Shown here piece by piece: positions 8,527 through 18,137 of a stretch of DNA of 64,000 nt. The stretch's first letter is position 1, and each line of letters opens with the position of its first letter. The DNA comes from Chloroflexota bacterium. GTDB taxonomy: Bacteria; Chloroflexota; Dehalococcoidia; Bin125. The DNA lies in the NCBI GenBank assembly GCA_028875225.1, contig JAPPFB010000002.1, forward strand, positions 219,194 through 283,193, written 5' to 3'. Below the pieces are notes generated by a model. The model did no database searches. It worked only from the letters and a program-made list of their open reading frames with translations, and was not told the origin of the DNA. The position numbers and the translations under genes are program-made.

Positions 8527-9492
8527 GTGCCGAACGCCGAGACCGAAGTCGCAACTGCCGCACTGCCGGCTCAGTTGAGTGGAGCCACCTTCTGGTGGCA
8601 GGAGGGACGCGGCGCCGGTGAGATCGATCTCAGCGTCCGAGCGGGCGAAGTCGTCACCCTGCTCGGGCCGAACGGCGCCGGCAAATCCACCATCCTGAAG
8701 ATGCTGAGCGGCGAGATCGAGCCGCAACAGGGCTCGGTCACGATCTTCGACCAACCGCACGGGCGCGAAGCAAGGCGCCGAATCGGGCTCGTACTCCAGG
8801 AACCCAGCACCGACGACTTGATGACGTTGCAGGAGACCTTGCAGCTTCACGGGCGGTTGTTCGGACTCCGAGGGTCAACACTGCAGCGCCGCTGCGACGA
8901 GCTGCTCGATTCGCTCGGGCTCGGCGATCGCGCCGGCGACCGATGCGAGACCCTCTCCGGAGGCCTGAGACGCCGACTGGATATTGCCCGCGCGCTGCCG
9001 CATGAACCCGACCTGCTGCTGCTCGACGAACCGACCCTGGCGCTCGATCCCGACTCCAGCGCCGCGATCTGGGAGGCGCTGAGCGAGAAGGTATCGGCCG
9101 GCGCGGCAGTGGTCGTCTGCTCGAACGACACGGCCGAGGCTGAAGCGTATGCGGACCGCGTGGTCATCGTCAGCGATGGGCGAGTCGTGGCGGAAGATAG
9201 TCCCAGCAACTTGACTGACGGGCTGCTCCACGACGCGTTGGAGCTGGACTGGCCGTCGGCCACCGGGGACGACATTGCAGAACTCGAGCGATGGCACGGC
9301 GTAGGGACGGTGTTGTGGACGGAGGATCAACTCGTCCTGACAGTTGAGAACTCCAGCGAGACCGTGCCGCAGCTGTTCCAGCGCTATGGCTCCAGGATCA
9401 CCGGCTGCCGGACTCGCGAGTCGAGTCTGCGCGATGCCTGGTTTCAGATCGTCGGTCGGCCGTTGACCGACAGCCGCGAGGACCAACGGTGA
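8527..9492 (+). CDS. ABC transporter ATP-binding protein (exporter type)
   Basis: A 321-aa ATPase from a GTG start. It has Walker A GPNGAGKST (47-55), Q-loop Gln91 (LVLQEPS), signature LSGGL (143-147) and Walker B LLLLDE (163-168, including the catalytic Glu). The switch (H-loop) position, normally THxxxEAE, reads CSNDTAEAE, so the conserved His is Asn200. A C-terminal domain of about 90 residues follows the nucleotide-binding fold, as in drug and haem exporter ATPases. Its stop overlaps the start of the permease gene, so the two are translationally coupled. Substrate unknown; the next genes encode a redox lipoprotein and, convergently, haem O synthase. Confidence 0.9.
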   Translation: MPNAETEVATAALPAQLSGATFWWQEGRGAGEIDLSVRAGEVVTLLGPNGAGKSTILKMLSGEIEPQQGSVTIFDQPHGREARRRIGLVLQEPSTDDLMTLQETLQLHGRLFGLRGSTLQRRCDELLDSLGLGDRAGDRCETLSGGLRRRLDIARALPHEPDLLLLDEPTLALDPDSSAAIWEALSEKVSAGAAVVVCSNDTAEAEAYADRVVIVSDGRVVAEDSPSNLTDGLLHDALELDWPSATGDDIAELERWHGVGTVLWTEDQLVLTVENSSETVPQLFQRYGSRITGCRTRESSLRDAWFQIVGRPLTDSREDQR

Positions 9493-10280
9493 TCGACGCG
9501 GCATATGCATCCTGGGCCTTGCTCAGCCGCGATCTGCGCGCCGTGGCCCGGTCCAGATCGCAGCTCTACTCTTCGCTGCTGTTTCCCCTGATGCTGCTGG
9601 CGCTGCTCGGCACGGGCGTCTCCAGTGGGCTCGCGCCGACGTCACCGCGAATCCTCGACGGCGATTACACCTCGTATCTCGCGCCGGGCATGATCGCGAT
9701 GACGGCGCTGTTCTCTTCCACTTTCTCCAGCGCCGGCTTCTACCGCGACCGCGAGAGCGGTCTGCTGCGGGCGATGCTCGCCTCGCCGCACAGCGCGCAG
9801 ACCATCCTCTTCGGCAAGGCGCTCGGCGCGATCCTGATCGGCACGATCCAGGCACTCGCGGTGCTGGTGCTCGCAGTGATGATTCCGGGGATTGATCTGG
9901 CCTGGCAGTTCGGCTGGTTGGGCGGCGTCGCCACGGTCGTCGTCACCATCCTCGCGCTCAACTTCATGCTCTCGGGGCTCTCGCTGCTGCTGGCGGTGCG
10001 GATCAAGACCATGCAGGGATTCCACCTGATCATGAACCTCGTCCTGTTCCCGCTGTTTTTTCTCTCCGGAGCATTCTTCCCACTCGACCAGGTGCCGACC
10101 TGGCTGGAAGCGATCGGATACATGAACCCGCTGACCTACGCCGTTGACCTGCTCCACTACGCGTCGTACGCAAACTCTTCCAACGGGTTGATTGGGCCCT
10201 TGATCGACGGTCTGGTGCTCGGCGGACTGGCCGTGCTGCTGTTCGCCGTCGGTCTGAGGCGGGCGCCGAGGGCGGTGTGA
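9489..10280 (+). CDS. ABC-2 type permease
   Basis: A 263-aa membrane protein with about six transmembrane helices, an N-terminal cytoplasmic helix (SRDLRAVARSRSQLYSSLLFPLMLLALLG) and the ABC-2 signature region LVLFPLFFLSGAFFPLDQVPTWLEAIGYMNPLTYAVDLL. This is the daunorubicin/haem exporter permease type and should dimerise and pair with the preceding ATPase. The GTG start overlaps the ATPase stop by four bases, and the next gene begins 4 nt after its stop, so the three genes form one operon. Confidence 0.92.
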   Translation: MIDAAYASWALLSRDLRAVARSRSQLYSSLLFPLMLLALLGTGVSSGLAPTSPRILDGDYTSYLAPGMIAMTALFSSTFSSAGFYRDRESGLLRAMLASPHSAQTILFGKALGAILIGTIQALAVLVLAVMIPGIDLAWQFGWLGGVATVVVTILALNFMLSGLSLLLAVRIKTMQGFHLIMNLVLFPLFFLSGAFFPLDQVPTWLEAIGYMNPLTYAVDLLHYASYANSSNGLIGPLIDGLVLGGLAVLLFAVGLRRAPRAV

Positions 10281-10284
10281 GCAG

Positions 10285-11178
10285 ATGAACAATTCCCGTC
10301 AGTCGCTTGCGCTCCTGAGTGGCGCCTTCGGGATCGTCCTGGCCGTACTGGCGATCGTGGGCTGCGGCGAATCGACCGACCGGCGGGTCATCACCTCATC
10401 AGAGGCGGCGTTCGTCCCGGTCATCGAGTCGTCGGACATCCACGTCGGGGTCCCGCGCCTGGTGCTGACCTTGTTGGAACGCGACAAGCAGCCGCAGTTC
10501 CCCGAGGACGCAGAGTTCCGCATCCGTTACTTCGACCCGACCGAAGACGGGATCAAGTTTCACTCGGAAGCAGCGCTCCGAGAGATTGACGTTGAAGGAC
10601 TGCGCTACTTGATCGCCTCGAACCCGCCCTTTGCTGCGGCGGGACAATGGGCGCTCGCCGTGACCGTCGACTTGCCCGATGGCACTGCTGAAAGCACGCC
10701 CCGCTTGCCGTTCCTGGTTCGCGGGACGGCCAGGGGCCTCACAGCAGGCGATCAGGCGCCGCGGGTCGACACACCGACGATCTCCGATGGCGTGCTTGAG
10801 CGAATGGCCGAACCAGGACCGGAAGCTCGTGATTTGTACGAGCGCTCCGCGTCTGAGTTGATCGCCAGGGGGGAGCCGTTTCTGATCGTCTGGGCGTCGG
10901 CGGAACGGTGCGCGGGCAGGCGCGCCTGCGCACGAGCGCTGGAGCAGGCGATCGAAGTGCTACAACAAGAAACACTCGCGGTTCTGCATGTAGAACCCTT
11001 CGGCAGGCCGCGTCCTCAGGCACTGCAAGCCCTGATCGATGAGGCCAACGAGGCCTGGTCGATCGAGGCGGAGCCGCAGTTCTTCCTCGTTGACCGGGAT
11101 GGTCTGGTCGCGGCGCGATTCGAGATTATCGTGGAACGGGCGGAACTGGAAGCGGCCGTCGAGAGGTTGGTTCGCTAG
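10285..11178 (+). CDS. Lipoprotein with thioredoxin-like domain
   Basis: 297 aa. The N-terminal signal ends in lipobox IVGC (Cys27), so it is predicted to be lipid-anchored outside the cytoplasmic membrane. Residues about 35-155 form a beta-rich domain (GVPRLVLTLLERDKQPQFPED...FRIRYF). The C-terminal 110 residues look like a thioredoxin fold: GEPFLIVWASAERCAGRRAC (possible redox cysteines in an unusual CX5C arrangement), AVLHVEPFG, and EAEPQFFLVDRDGLVAARFE, which matches the cis-Pro/strand part of the fold. Co-transcribed with the ABC exporter and convergent, with a 4-nt overlap, with ctaB. A role in oxidase assembly is possible, but the Sco CxxxC copper motif is absent. Confidence 0.7.
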   Translation: MNNSRQSLALLSGAFGIVLAVLAIVGCGESTDRRVITSSEAAFVPVIESSDIHVGVPRLVLTLLERDKQPQFPEDAEFRIRYFDPTEDGIKFHSEAALREIDVEGLRYLIASNPPFAAAGQWALAVTVDLPDGTAESTPRLPFLVRGTARGLTAGDQAPRVDTPTISDGVLERMAEPGPEARDLYERSASELIARGEPFLIVWASAERCAGRRACARALEQAIEVLQQETLAVLHVEPFGRPRPQALQALIDEANEAWSIEAEPQFFLVDRDGLVAARFEIIVERAELEAAVERLVR

Positions 11179-12104
11179 ACCAGCACGTCGAGTCCAACGG
11201 CTGCGAAGACGATGAACAGGTACGCGATCGAGGCGAAGAAGAGCCGCATCGGCGGGGCCTGGTTGCGCCAGACCTGCCAGGCGATCCAGATGAACGCAGC
11301 GCCCGAAATGGCGCACGTGGTCAGGTAACACCAGCTGAGATGACCGCCGAGCGGTCCGAGCAAGCTCACGGCAACCAGCCCAACCGAGTAGATCATGAGC
11401 TGCTTGCGCGTCTCGCGTTCGCCGGCGACGACCGGCAGCATCGGCACGTCGGCCCTGGCGTAGTCCTCGCGATACTTGAGCGCGAGAGCCCAGAAGTGCG
11501 GCGGCGTCCACATGAAGATGACCAGGAACAGGATGAACGGCGTCCAGGTGACCTCACCGGTCACGGCGGCCCAGCCGACCAGCGGAGGGATCGATCCGGC
11601 CGCTCCGCCGATCACGATGTTTTGCGTGGTCGAGCGCTTGAGCCAGACCGTGTAGACGAGCACGTAGAAGAGCACGGCGGCCTCGGCCAGCAGCGCCGAC
11701 AAGAGGTTGACGGTGAGGGCGAGCTGGATCCCGCCCAGGGTCGCGAGCAACACGCCCCAGGCCAGCGCCTGCCAGGGCTGAACGACGCCGGCAGGCAATG
11801 GCCGCCCGGCCGTCCGCTCCATGATCGCGTCGATATCGCGGTCGAACCACTGATTGAACGTGTTGGCGCCACCCGCGGTCAGGATTCCGCCCAGCAGCGT
11901 GAGCAGGATCAGCACCAGCCCCTCGCCGAAGCTTCCCTTTGGCCAGCCATCGGCGGCGACGATCATGGTCGGAACGGTGGTGACCAGGAGCAGGCCGATG
12001 ATGCCGGGCTTGGTCAGATCCCAGAGTCCCCGCGCGAATTCAAGCGCGCGCCGTGAACTGAGAAGCGAGGCCGGTCGGTCGAGTGTGAGCGGACGATCGG
12101 TCAT
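11175..12104 (-). CDS. ctaB: Haem O synthase (protohaem IX farnesyltransferase)
   Basis: A 309-aa UbiA-family membrane prenyltransferase that adds the hydroxyethylfarnesyl group to haem b. The first aspartate-rich motif NQWFDRDID (84-92) is intact, followed by ERTAGRPLPAG. The second loop is KYREDYARADVPMLPVV, the YxxDxxxxxxPM signature of CtaB. About eight to nine helices are visible. The ATG overlaps the ctaA stop by four bases, so CtaB and CtaA are coupled and consecutive in haem A synthesis. It ends the respiratory operon. Confidence 0.96.
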   Translation of the reverse strand: MTDRPLTLDRPASLLSSRRALEFARGLWDLTKPGIIGLLLVTTVPTMIVAADGWPKGSFGEGLVLILLTLLGGILTAGGANTFNQWFDRDIDAIMERTAGRPLPAGVVQPWQALAWGVLLATLGGIQLALTVNLLSALLAEAAVLFYVLVYTVWLKRSTTQNIVIGGAAGSIPPLVGWAAVTGEVTWTPFILFLVIFMWTPPHFWALALKYREDYARADVPMLPVVAGERETRKQLMIYSVGLVAVSLLGPLGGHLSWCYLTTCAISGAAFIWIAWQVWRNQAPPMRLFFASIAYLFIVFAAVGLDVLV

Positions 12105-13159
12105 CCGTTGCGCTCACTCTCCGCCGACAGGCCTGCGTCGGCGACACCGGGCGGTTGCAACCCCGGCGTTGCCTCTGCGTCGCTGCGCAGACCGCCGGCG
12201 CGGTAGATCGCCAGCAGCGCCGCGCCTGAGACCAGCAACCAGGTGATCGAGCCCATCGACAGGTGGAGCGCTCGAGCCCAGGCATCGAAGTTGATCCAGA
12301 TCATTGCCGCACCGATGAAGATCTGAGCGACATAGAGCGTCGCCGCGCCATGGACCATGAAGGTCAGGCCGCGCGCGCGAGGTCGCAGCATGACCACGCC
12401 CATTGACGCGCCGAAGAGGGCGATCGCGCCGAAGAGGACCAGGAATCGATGTCCCATGTTCCATTGAGCGTACTCGCCGTCGGGAAACAATCCGCCATAG
12501 CAGAGCGGCCAGTTGTTGCCGCAGGCCGCGCCGCCGGGCCCGACGTGCGCGCCGGCGTCGGGCCCGGCGCCGACGTGGGTGACATACGAGCCAACCACCA
12601 CGACGGCATAGACGAGCAGGGCCGTGAGCAACGCCACCCAGGCGTAGTTCCGCGCCTGCGAGGGAGAATCGGACCCGAGCGGCGCCTCGTCGTCGCTGCT
12701 GACGACACGCCACTGGAATGTACTGAGCCACGAACATGCGACCACCATCAGGATCAGCATTGCGGTCGCGAGATGCAGCGTGACGATCAGTTCTTCGAGG
12801 CGCTCGGTCACGGTCAGGCCGCCGAGCACGACCTGCACGGCCAGCAGCGGAATCGAGAGCACGGCCGGCAGCCAGATGCGCTTCCGATCCCGATGCCTCA
12901 GCCAGGCCACGATCGCGTAGCCGAGGATGATGAAGCCCATGATCGCGGCGACCAGCCGGTGGGTCCATTCGAGCCACACCTGGTGTGCGGCGAACTCACC
13001 GAAATCGCCCGACGGGATGACCGCGCCATAGCAGCCCGGCCAGTCGGGACACGCCAGACCGGAACCGGTCACGCGAACAATCCCGCCCAGCGCCGTCAGC
13101 ACGAGCAGGCCGAACACCAGCCCGAGGCCGACACGCTGAAATCTGGTCATCGACGCCAT
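12101..13159 (-). CDS. ctaA: Haem A synthase (CtaA/COX15 family)
   Basis: Start placed at MASMTRFQRVG (352 aa) because the further N-terminal extension is polar and unlike the family. It oxidises the haem O methyl group to formyl, giving haem A for the caa3 oxidase. Eight helices are expected; the two four-helix halves are visible. Cysteine pairs occur in both extracytoplasmic loops: CPDWPGC (37-43) and CGNNWPLC. Candidate haem-ligand histidines are HQVWLEWTHRL, MGHRFLV and ALHLSMG. The stop overlaps the ctaB start. It lies 118 nt downstream of ctaG. Confidence 0.95.
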   Translation of the reverse strand: MASMTRFQRVGLGLVFGLLVLTALGGIVRVTGSGLACPDWPGCYGAVIPSGDFGEFAAHQVWLEWTHRLVAAIMGFIILGYAIVAWLRHRDRKRIWLPAVLSIPLLAVQVVLGGLTVTERLEELIVTLHLATAMLILMVVACSWLSTFQWRVVSSDDEAPLGSDSPSQARNYAWVALLTALLVYAVVVVGSYVTHVGAGPDAGAHVGPGGAACGNNWPLCYGGLFPDGEYAQWNMGHRFLVLFGAIALFGASMGVVMLRPRARGLTFMVHGAATLYVAQIFIGAAMIWINFDAWARALHLSMGSITWLLVSGAALLAIYRAGGLRSDAEATPGLQPPGVADAGLSAESERNG

Positions 13160-13277
13160 CTGCCGGTGCTCCGGATTTGTGGTCGCGACGCTTGCGATGC
13201 CGCTTAAGTGTCGCACTTCTACGCGTACCGGCGAGATTTCTGGGCGGCCGACAACCACCTGATCGCAAACTGATTGG

Positions 13278-14288
13278 CTATTGATCGCCCGGTCGCGGGC
13301 CGAGTGTGGGGACCTCGCCATGGACGCGGATCTGCATGTCGCGGACTGCGTCGTTGCGGCGATCCTTGAAGCCCTCGCGCTCAGCCCAGTAGTAGACCGT
13401 GACGATGATCGCGAGCGCGAACATCATCGATCCGGGTACCCACATGATCCCGGCGCCGATGCGTTGATCGAGCAGCGCGTCGGGCCCCCATTCGCGGACC
13501 GCCGCCGCGGTCGCGTAGGTGTCGTAGACGGGTTCGCCGACGTTGATCAGAATCAGTCCGAGTCCGATGTTCTGCAGGATCGCCACAACCAGCAGCGCGC
13601 AGCGCCAGACGTGATGGGGACGCAGCCGGGTCGCGTCGACGCCGATCACGAGCCACCAGAGCAGCACGGCGCCGAACAGGAATACGCCGTGCTCGACGAA
13701 GTGGACCGCTTCGGAGGCGATCGCCGCGTCGTAGGCGTCGGGCCAGTGCCAGCTCCAGACGCTGGCGATGTAGATCACGATCGCCGAGGGCGGCCAGGTC
13801 AGCGCGCGGACCAGGCGAGAGTTGAGGAACGGGACGAGATAGGTCGTCCGGACCCGAGGCGACGCGGCTCGCAGGGCCAGGGTGGCCGGCGCGCCGAGCA
13901 GCATCAGCGGCGCGACGATCATCGTGATCATCACGTGCTGGATCATGTGCATCCAGAAGAGGTCGTCCGAATAGGTGTCGACCGGCGACATCAGGCCGAG
14001 GATCATCACGACCCAGCCGGCCGCAAAGGACCATGCGTGCCAGCGCGGGAAATGGAAACTGGGCGAGTCTCGGCGCAGCCGGTAGTAGCCCCAGGCGTAC
14101 AGACCACCCACCACGATCACGATCGCCAGGCCGGGCGCGTCGACACTCCAGACCTGCAGGGCATTCAGGAGCTCGCCCGACTCGGCATAGCGGCCGTCGT
14201 GGGCCAGCAGACCCGTGGGCAGCAGAACTGCTGCGAGGGCAGCGATTGCCGCGACCAGCGCCGTCAGCGCTCGCGGTCTCCTGGTCAC
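13278..14288 (-). CDS. ctaG: Cytochrome c oxidase assembly protein, caa3-type CtaG
   Basis: A 336-aa membrane protein with an N-terminal hydrophobic leader ending at LLAHDGRYAES, then about seven helices. FWMHMIQHVMITMIVAPLMLLGAPATLALRA is the hallmark of the caa3_CtaG family, needed in Bacillus for active caa3 oxidase. The histidines in MHMIQH, WSWHW and VHFVEHGVFL are conserved in the family and may bind copper. It sits 13 nt after ctaE, which supports oxidase maturation as its job. The C-terminal 40 residues are hydrophilic and cytoplasmic. Confidence 0.92.
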   Translation of the reverse strand: MTRRPRALTALVAAIAALAAVLLPTGLLAHDGRYAESGELLNALQVWSVDAPGLAIVIVVGGLYAWGYYRLRRDSPSFHFPRWHAWSFAAGWVVMILGLMSPVDTYSDDLFWMHMIQHVMITMIVAPLMLLGAPATLALRAASPRVRTTYLVPFLNSRLVRALTWPPSAIVIYIASVWSWHWPDAYDAAIASEAVHFVEHGVFLFGAVLLWWLVIGVDATRLRPHHVWRCALLVVAILQNIGLGLILINVGEPVYDTYATAAAVREWGPDALLDQRIGAGIMWVPGSMMFALAIIVTVYYWAEREGFKDRRNDAVRDMQIRVHGEVPTLGPRPGDQ

Positions 14289-14301
14289 GGGCCGGTCCGC
14301 G

Positions 14302-14922
14302 TCAGCTGAGGAAGAAGACGAGCGGGAAGATCACCAGCAACCACACGAAGCCCACAAAGTGCCAGTAGAGCGTCGCCGCCTCAATCGCCGTGTTGCGCTT
14401 GGCGTCGAAGTGTCCGAGCAGACCCCGCAACCACTGGGCGAAGATGAAGACCAGCCCGCCGATCACGTGCGCTCCGTGGAAGCCGGTCAACGTGTAGAAC
14501 GTCGCCGCGTAGGGGCCGTCGGAGATGCCGAAGCCGGCATGGCTCCACTCGAAGTATTGGTTGATGATGAACGCCGTGCCAACCACCAGCACGATGGCCA
14601 TGTTGATCAGCATCGCCTTGCGGTTGCCCTTGCGAATCGCAAAGGCGGCGAACTGCATCGGAATACTGGTCGAGACCAGGAGCACGGTGAACAGGATCGG
14701 CAGCACGTGAGCACCCTCGACCCGGTGCGCGCCGTTGGTCGGCTCCCAAACCAGGGTGTCGCTGTGCAGGGCGAGCATCGCCGCGATCAGCCCGGAGAAG
14801 AACATGATCTCCGAGAAGATGAAGAAGATGATGCCCCACAGTCCGGTCGTCATCGGCTCGTCGCCGACGAGGAAACTGCGGACCGGATGCACGCGCTTGT
14901 GCGGGATGGCGCTGGCTGCCAT
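14302..14922 (-). CDS. ctaE: Cytochrome c oxidase subunit III
   Basis: 206 aa with five predicted helices, the short CyoC-like form common in caa3-type oxidases. Recognisable pieces are GIIFFIFSEIMFFSGLIAAM (helix with conserved Glu), LVSTSIPMQFAAFAIRKGN, YFEWSHAGFGISDGPYAATFYTLTGFHGAHVIGG and LYWHFVGFVWLLVIFPLVFFLS. Subunit III stabilises the D-channel side of the oxidase and carries no redox centre. It begins two bases after the ctaD stop, so coupling is likely. Confidence 0.96.
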   Translation of the reverse strand: MAASAIPHKRVHPVRSFLVGDEPMTTGLWGIIFFIFSEIMFFSGLIAAMLALHSDTLVWEPTNGAHRVEGAHVLPILFTVLLVSTSIPMQFAAFAIRKGNRKAMLINMAIVLVVGTAFIINQYFEWSHAGFGISDGPYAATFYTLTGFHGAHVIGGLVFIFAQWLRGLLGHFDAKRNTAIEAATLYWHFVGFVWLLVIFPLVFFLS

Positions 14923-14924
14923 GA

Positions 14925-16664
<1,740 letters not shown>

Positions 16665-16715
16665 CGTTTCGCCTCCCTCTGCGTGTTCCCCTGAACGCGT
16701 CGCGCCGTGGCGGGG

Positions 16716-18068
16716 CTAGCCGCCGGCCTCAATCAACTCTGCCAGTTTGCTGGGAATGATCTCTGACTCAGGCGGCCTCGGGACCGACTGCAGCCAGGCG
16801 TAAATGTCGGCAATCTCTTCGTCCGAGACCTGGTCGGGCGGGAACTCGGTCATCGCCTCGAGCGGCTCGCGGTACTGGGTGATCACGCGGTCCAGCGGAA
16901 CGACGGTCATCGCGATCGTCGGACCGACCAGGCCCTCGCCCAGGTCGCCATGACACACGTTGCAGCCCATCTCGAAGAACAGGCTCTGCCCGTTGGCGGG
17001 ATTCCCGACGGCGCCTTCCTCCTGCTCGACTTCTTCCTCGCCGCCGAAATCGCCTTCGACCGGCGCCGGCGCCTCGCCCGCCTTGTCCTCGAACCAGGCG
17101 GCGTACTCACCCTCGGGCAGGGCTCGGACGGTGTAAATCATGCGTGCGTGGTCGCGACCGCAGAACTCGGCGCACTGACTGATGAAGTCGCCCGCGTCGG
17201 TGATTCGCACCCACAGCGTCTGCACCCGGCCCGGAACGGCGTCGAGCTTGGTCAGGAACACGGGAGTGTAGAAGGCGTGCAGCACATCGGCCGAGGCGAT
17301 GTTGAAGCGGATCATCTGTCCAACCGGCACGGTCACGATCGGCGTATTGTCCGCCGCCTGCAGGCGGCCTTCGGCGACCGTGTCGGTGCCGTTGAAGACG
17401 CGCTCGACGGCGCTGCCGGCGGCGTGCCGGATTGGCACGGTGCCGTTGACCGCACGGTCAACGGTGACCACGTCCCCGGTGCGCGCCACGACACGCATGT
17501 GCTCAATGCCGATCTTGATCGTCATGAAGGGCACGACCAGCGACGGATCCTCAAGGTGGATTTCGGTCTCGGCCGGATCGGGAGAAATGCCCTCGGCCAG
17601 TTCGGTGCCAAGCGGAACCCCGTAGTTGAAGGCCCAGGCCCATTGCCGGCCCTGGACGTCGACGATCGTGACGTCTTCATCCGAATCGGCCGCCGCCTGG
17701 ATGTCCTGGAGGACGAAGAATGAGACGATGAACAGCACCACCACGATGACCAGCGGGATGCCCGTCCAGAGAATTTCGGCCGTGGTGTTATGGGCGATCT
17801 GGGTGGGCAGCTCGTCGTCCGACTTGCGCTTGTAGCGGAACACGACCCAGATAATCATCGCCTCGACGATGACGAAGACGATCACCCCGATGGCGAGCAC
17901 GACGAAGAACAACGACCGAATCGAGTCTCCCTGTTCGGTGACCGCTTCGGGCAGTGCGACCTGCGCGTTCGCCAGTCCGGAGAAGGCGAGCAGTGCCAGG
18001 GCGGCAACGCCCATGATCAGTGAGAGCCGCCCGATCCGGGTTCGCCATAGCCGTACGTAAGCCCTCAT
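16716..18068 (-). CDS. ctaC: Cytochrome c oxidase subunit II with fused cytochrome c (caa3 type)
   Basis: Start chosen at MRAYVRLWRTRIG (450 aa) because GGAG lies seven bases upstream; a second ATG 17 codons earlier has no Shine-Dalgarno sequence. A signal-like segment ends in LANAQ, then two helices. The CuA domain has VLHAFYTPVF (His), and QCAEFCGRDHARM supplies the two Cys, Glu, His and Met. A Glu-rich linker leads to a C-terminal cytochrome c with haem motif CNVCH and a distal Met (probably EAMTEFP). Odd: between GRQWAWAFNYG and the VPVGQMIRFN strand there are roughly 90 residues, including DRAVNGTVPIRHAAGSAVER, not present in ordinary subunit II. Confidence 0.95.
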   Translation of the reverse strand: MRAYVRLWRTRIGRLSLIMGVAALALLAFSGLANAQVALPEAVTEQGDSIRSLFFVVLAIGVIVFVIVEAMIIWVVFRYKRKSDDELPTQIAHNTTAEILWTGIPLVIVVVLFIVSFFVLQDIQAAADSDEDVTIVDVQGRQWAWAFNYGVPLGTELAEGISPDPAETEIHLEDPSLVVPFMTIKIGIEHMRVVARTGDVVTVDRAVNGTVPIRHAAGSAVERVFNGTDTVAEGRLQAADNTPIVTVPVGQMIRFNIASADVLHAFYTPVFLTKLDAVPGRVQTLWVRITDAGDFISQCAEFCGRDHARMIYTVRALPEGEYAAWFEDKAGEAPAPVEGDFGGEEEVEQEEGAVGNPANGQSLFFEMGCNVCHGDLGEGLVGPTIAMTVVPLDRVITQYREPLEAMTEFPPDQVSDEEIADIYAWLQSVPRPPESEIIPSKLAELIEAGG

Positions 18069-18137
18069 CCGCCCGCTCCGTTCGCTCCCTGGTTCAGTCC
18101 CGTATTCATGCAGGTTCATGACTGCCGAGGCAGCCGG

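Noticed and set aside
12449..13207. Plus-strand ORF opposite ctaA
   Set aside because: Antisense shadow; ctaA carries the cysteine pairs and haem ligands of the family.
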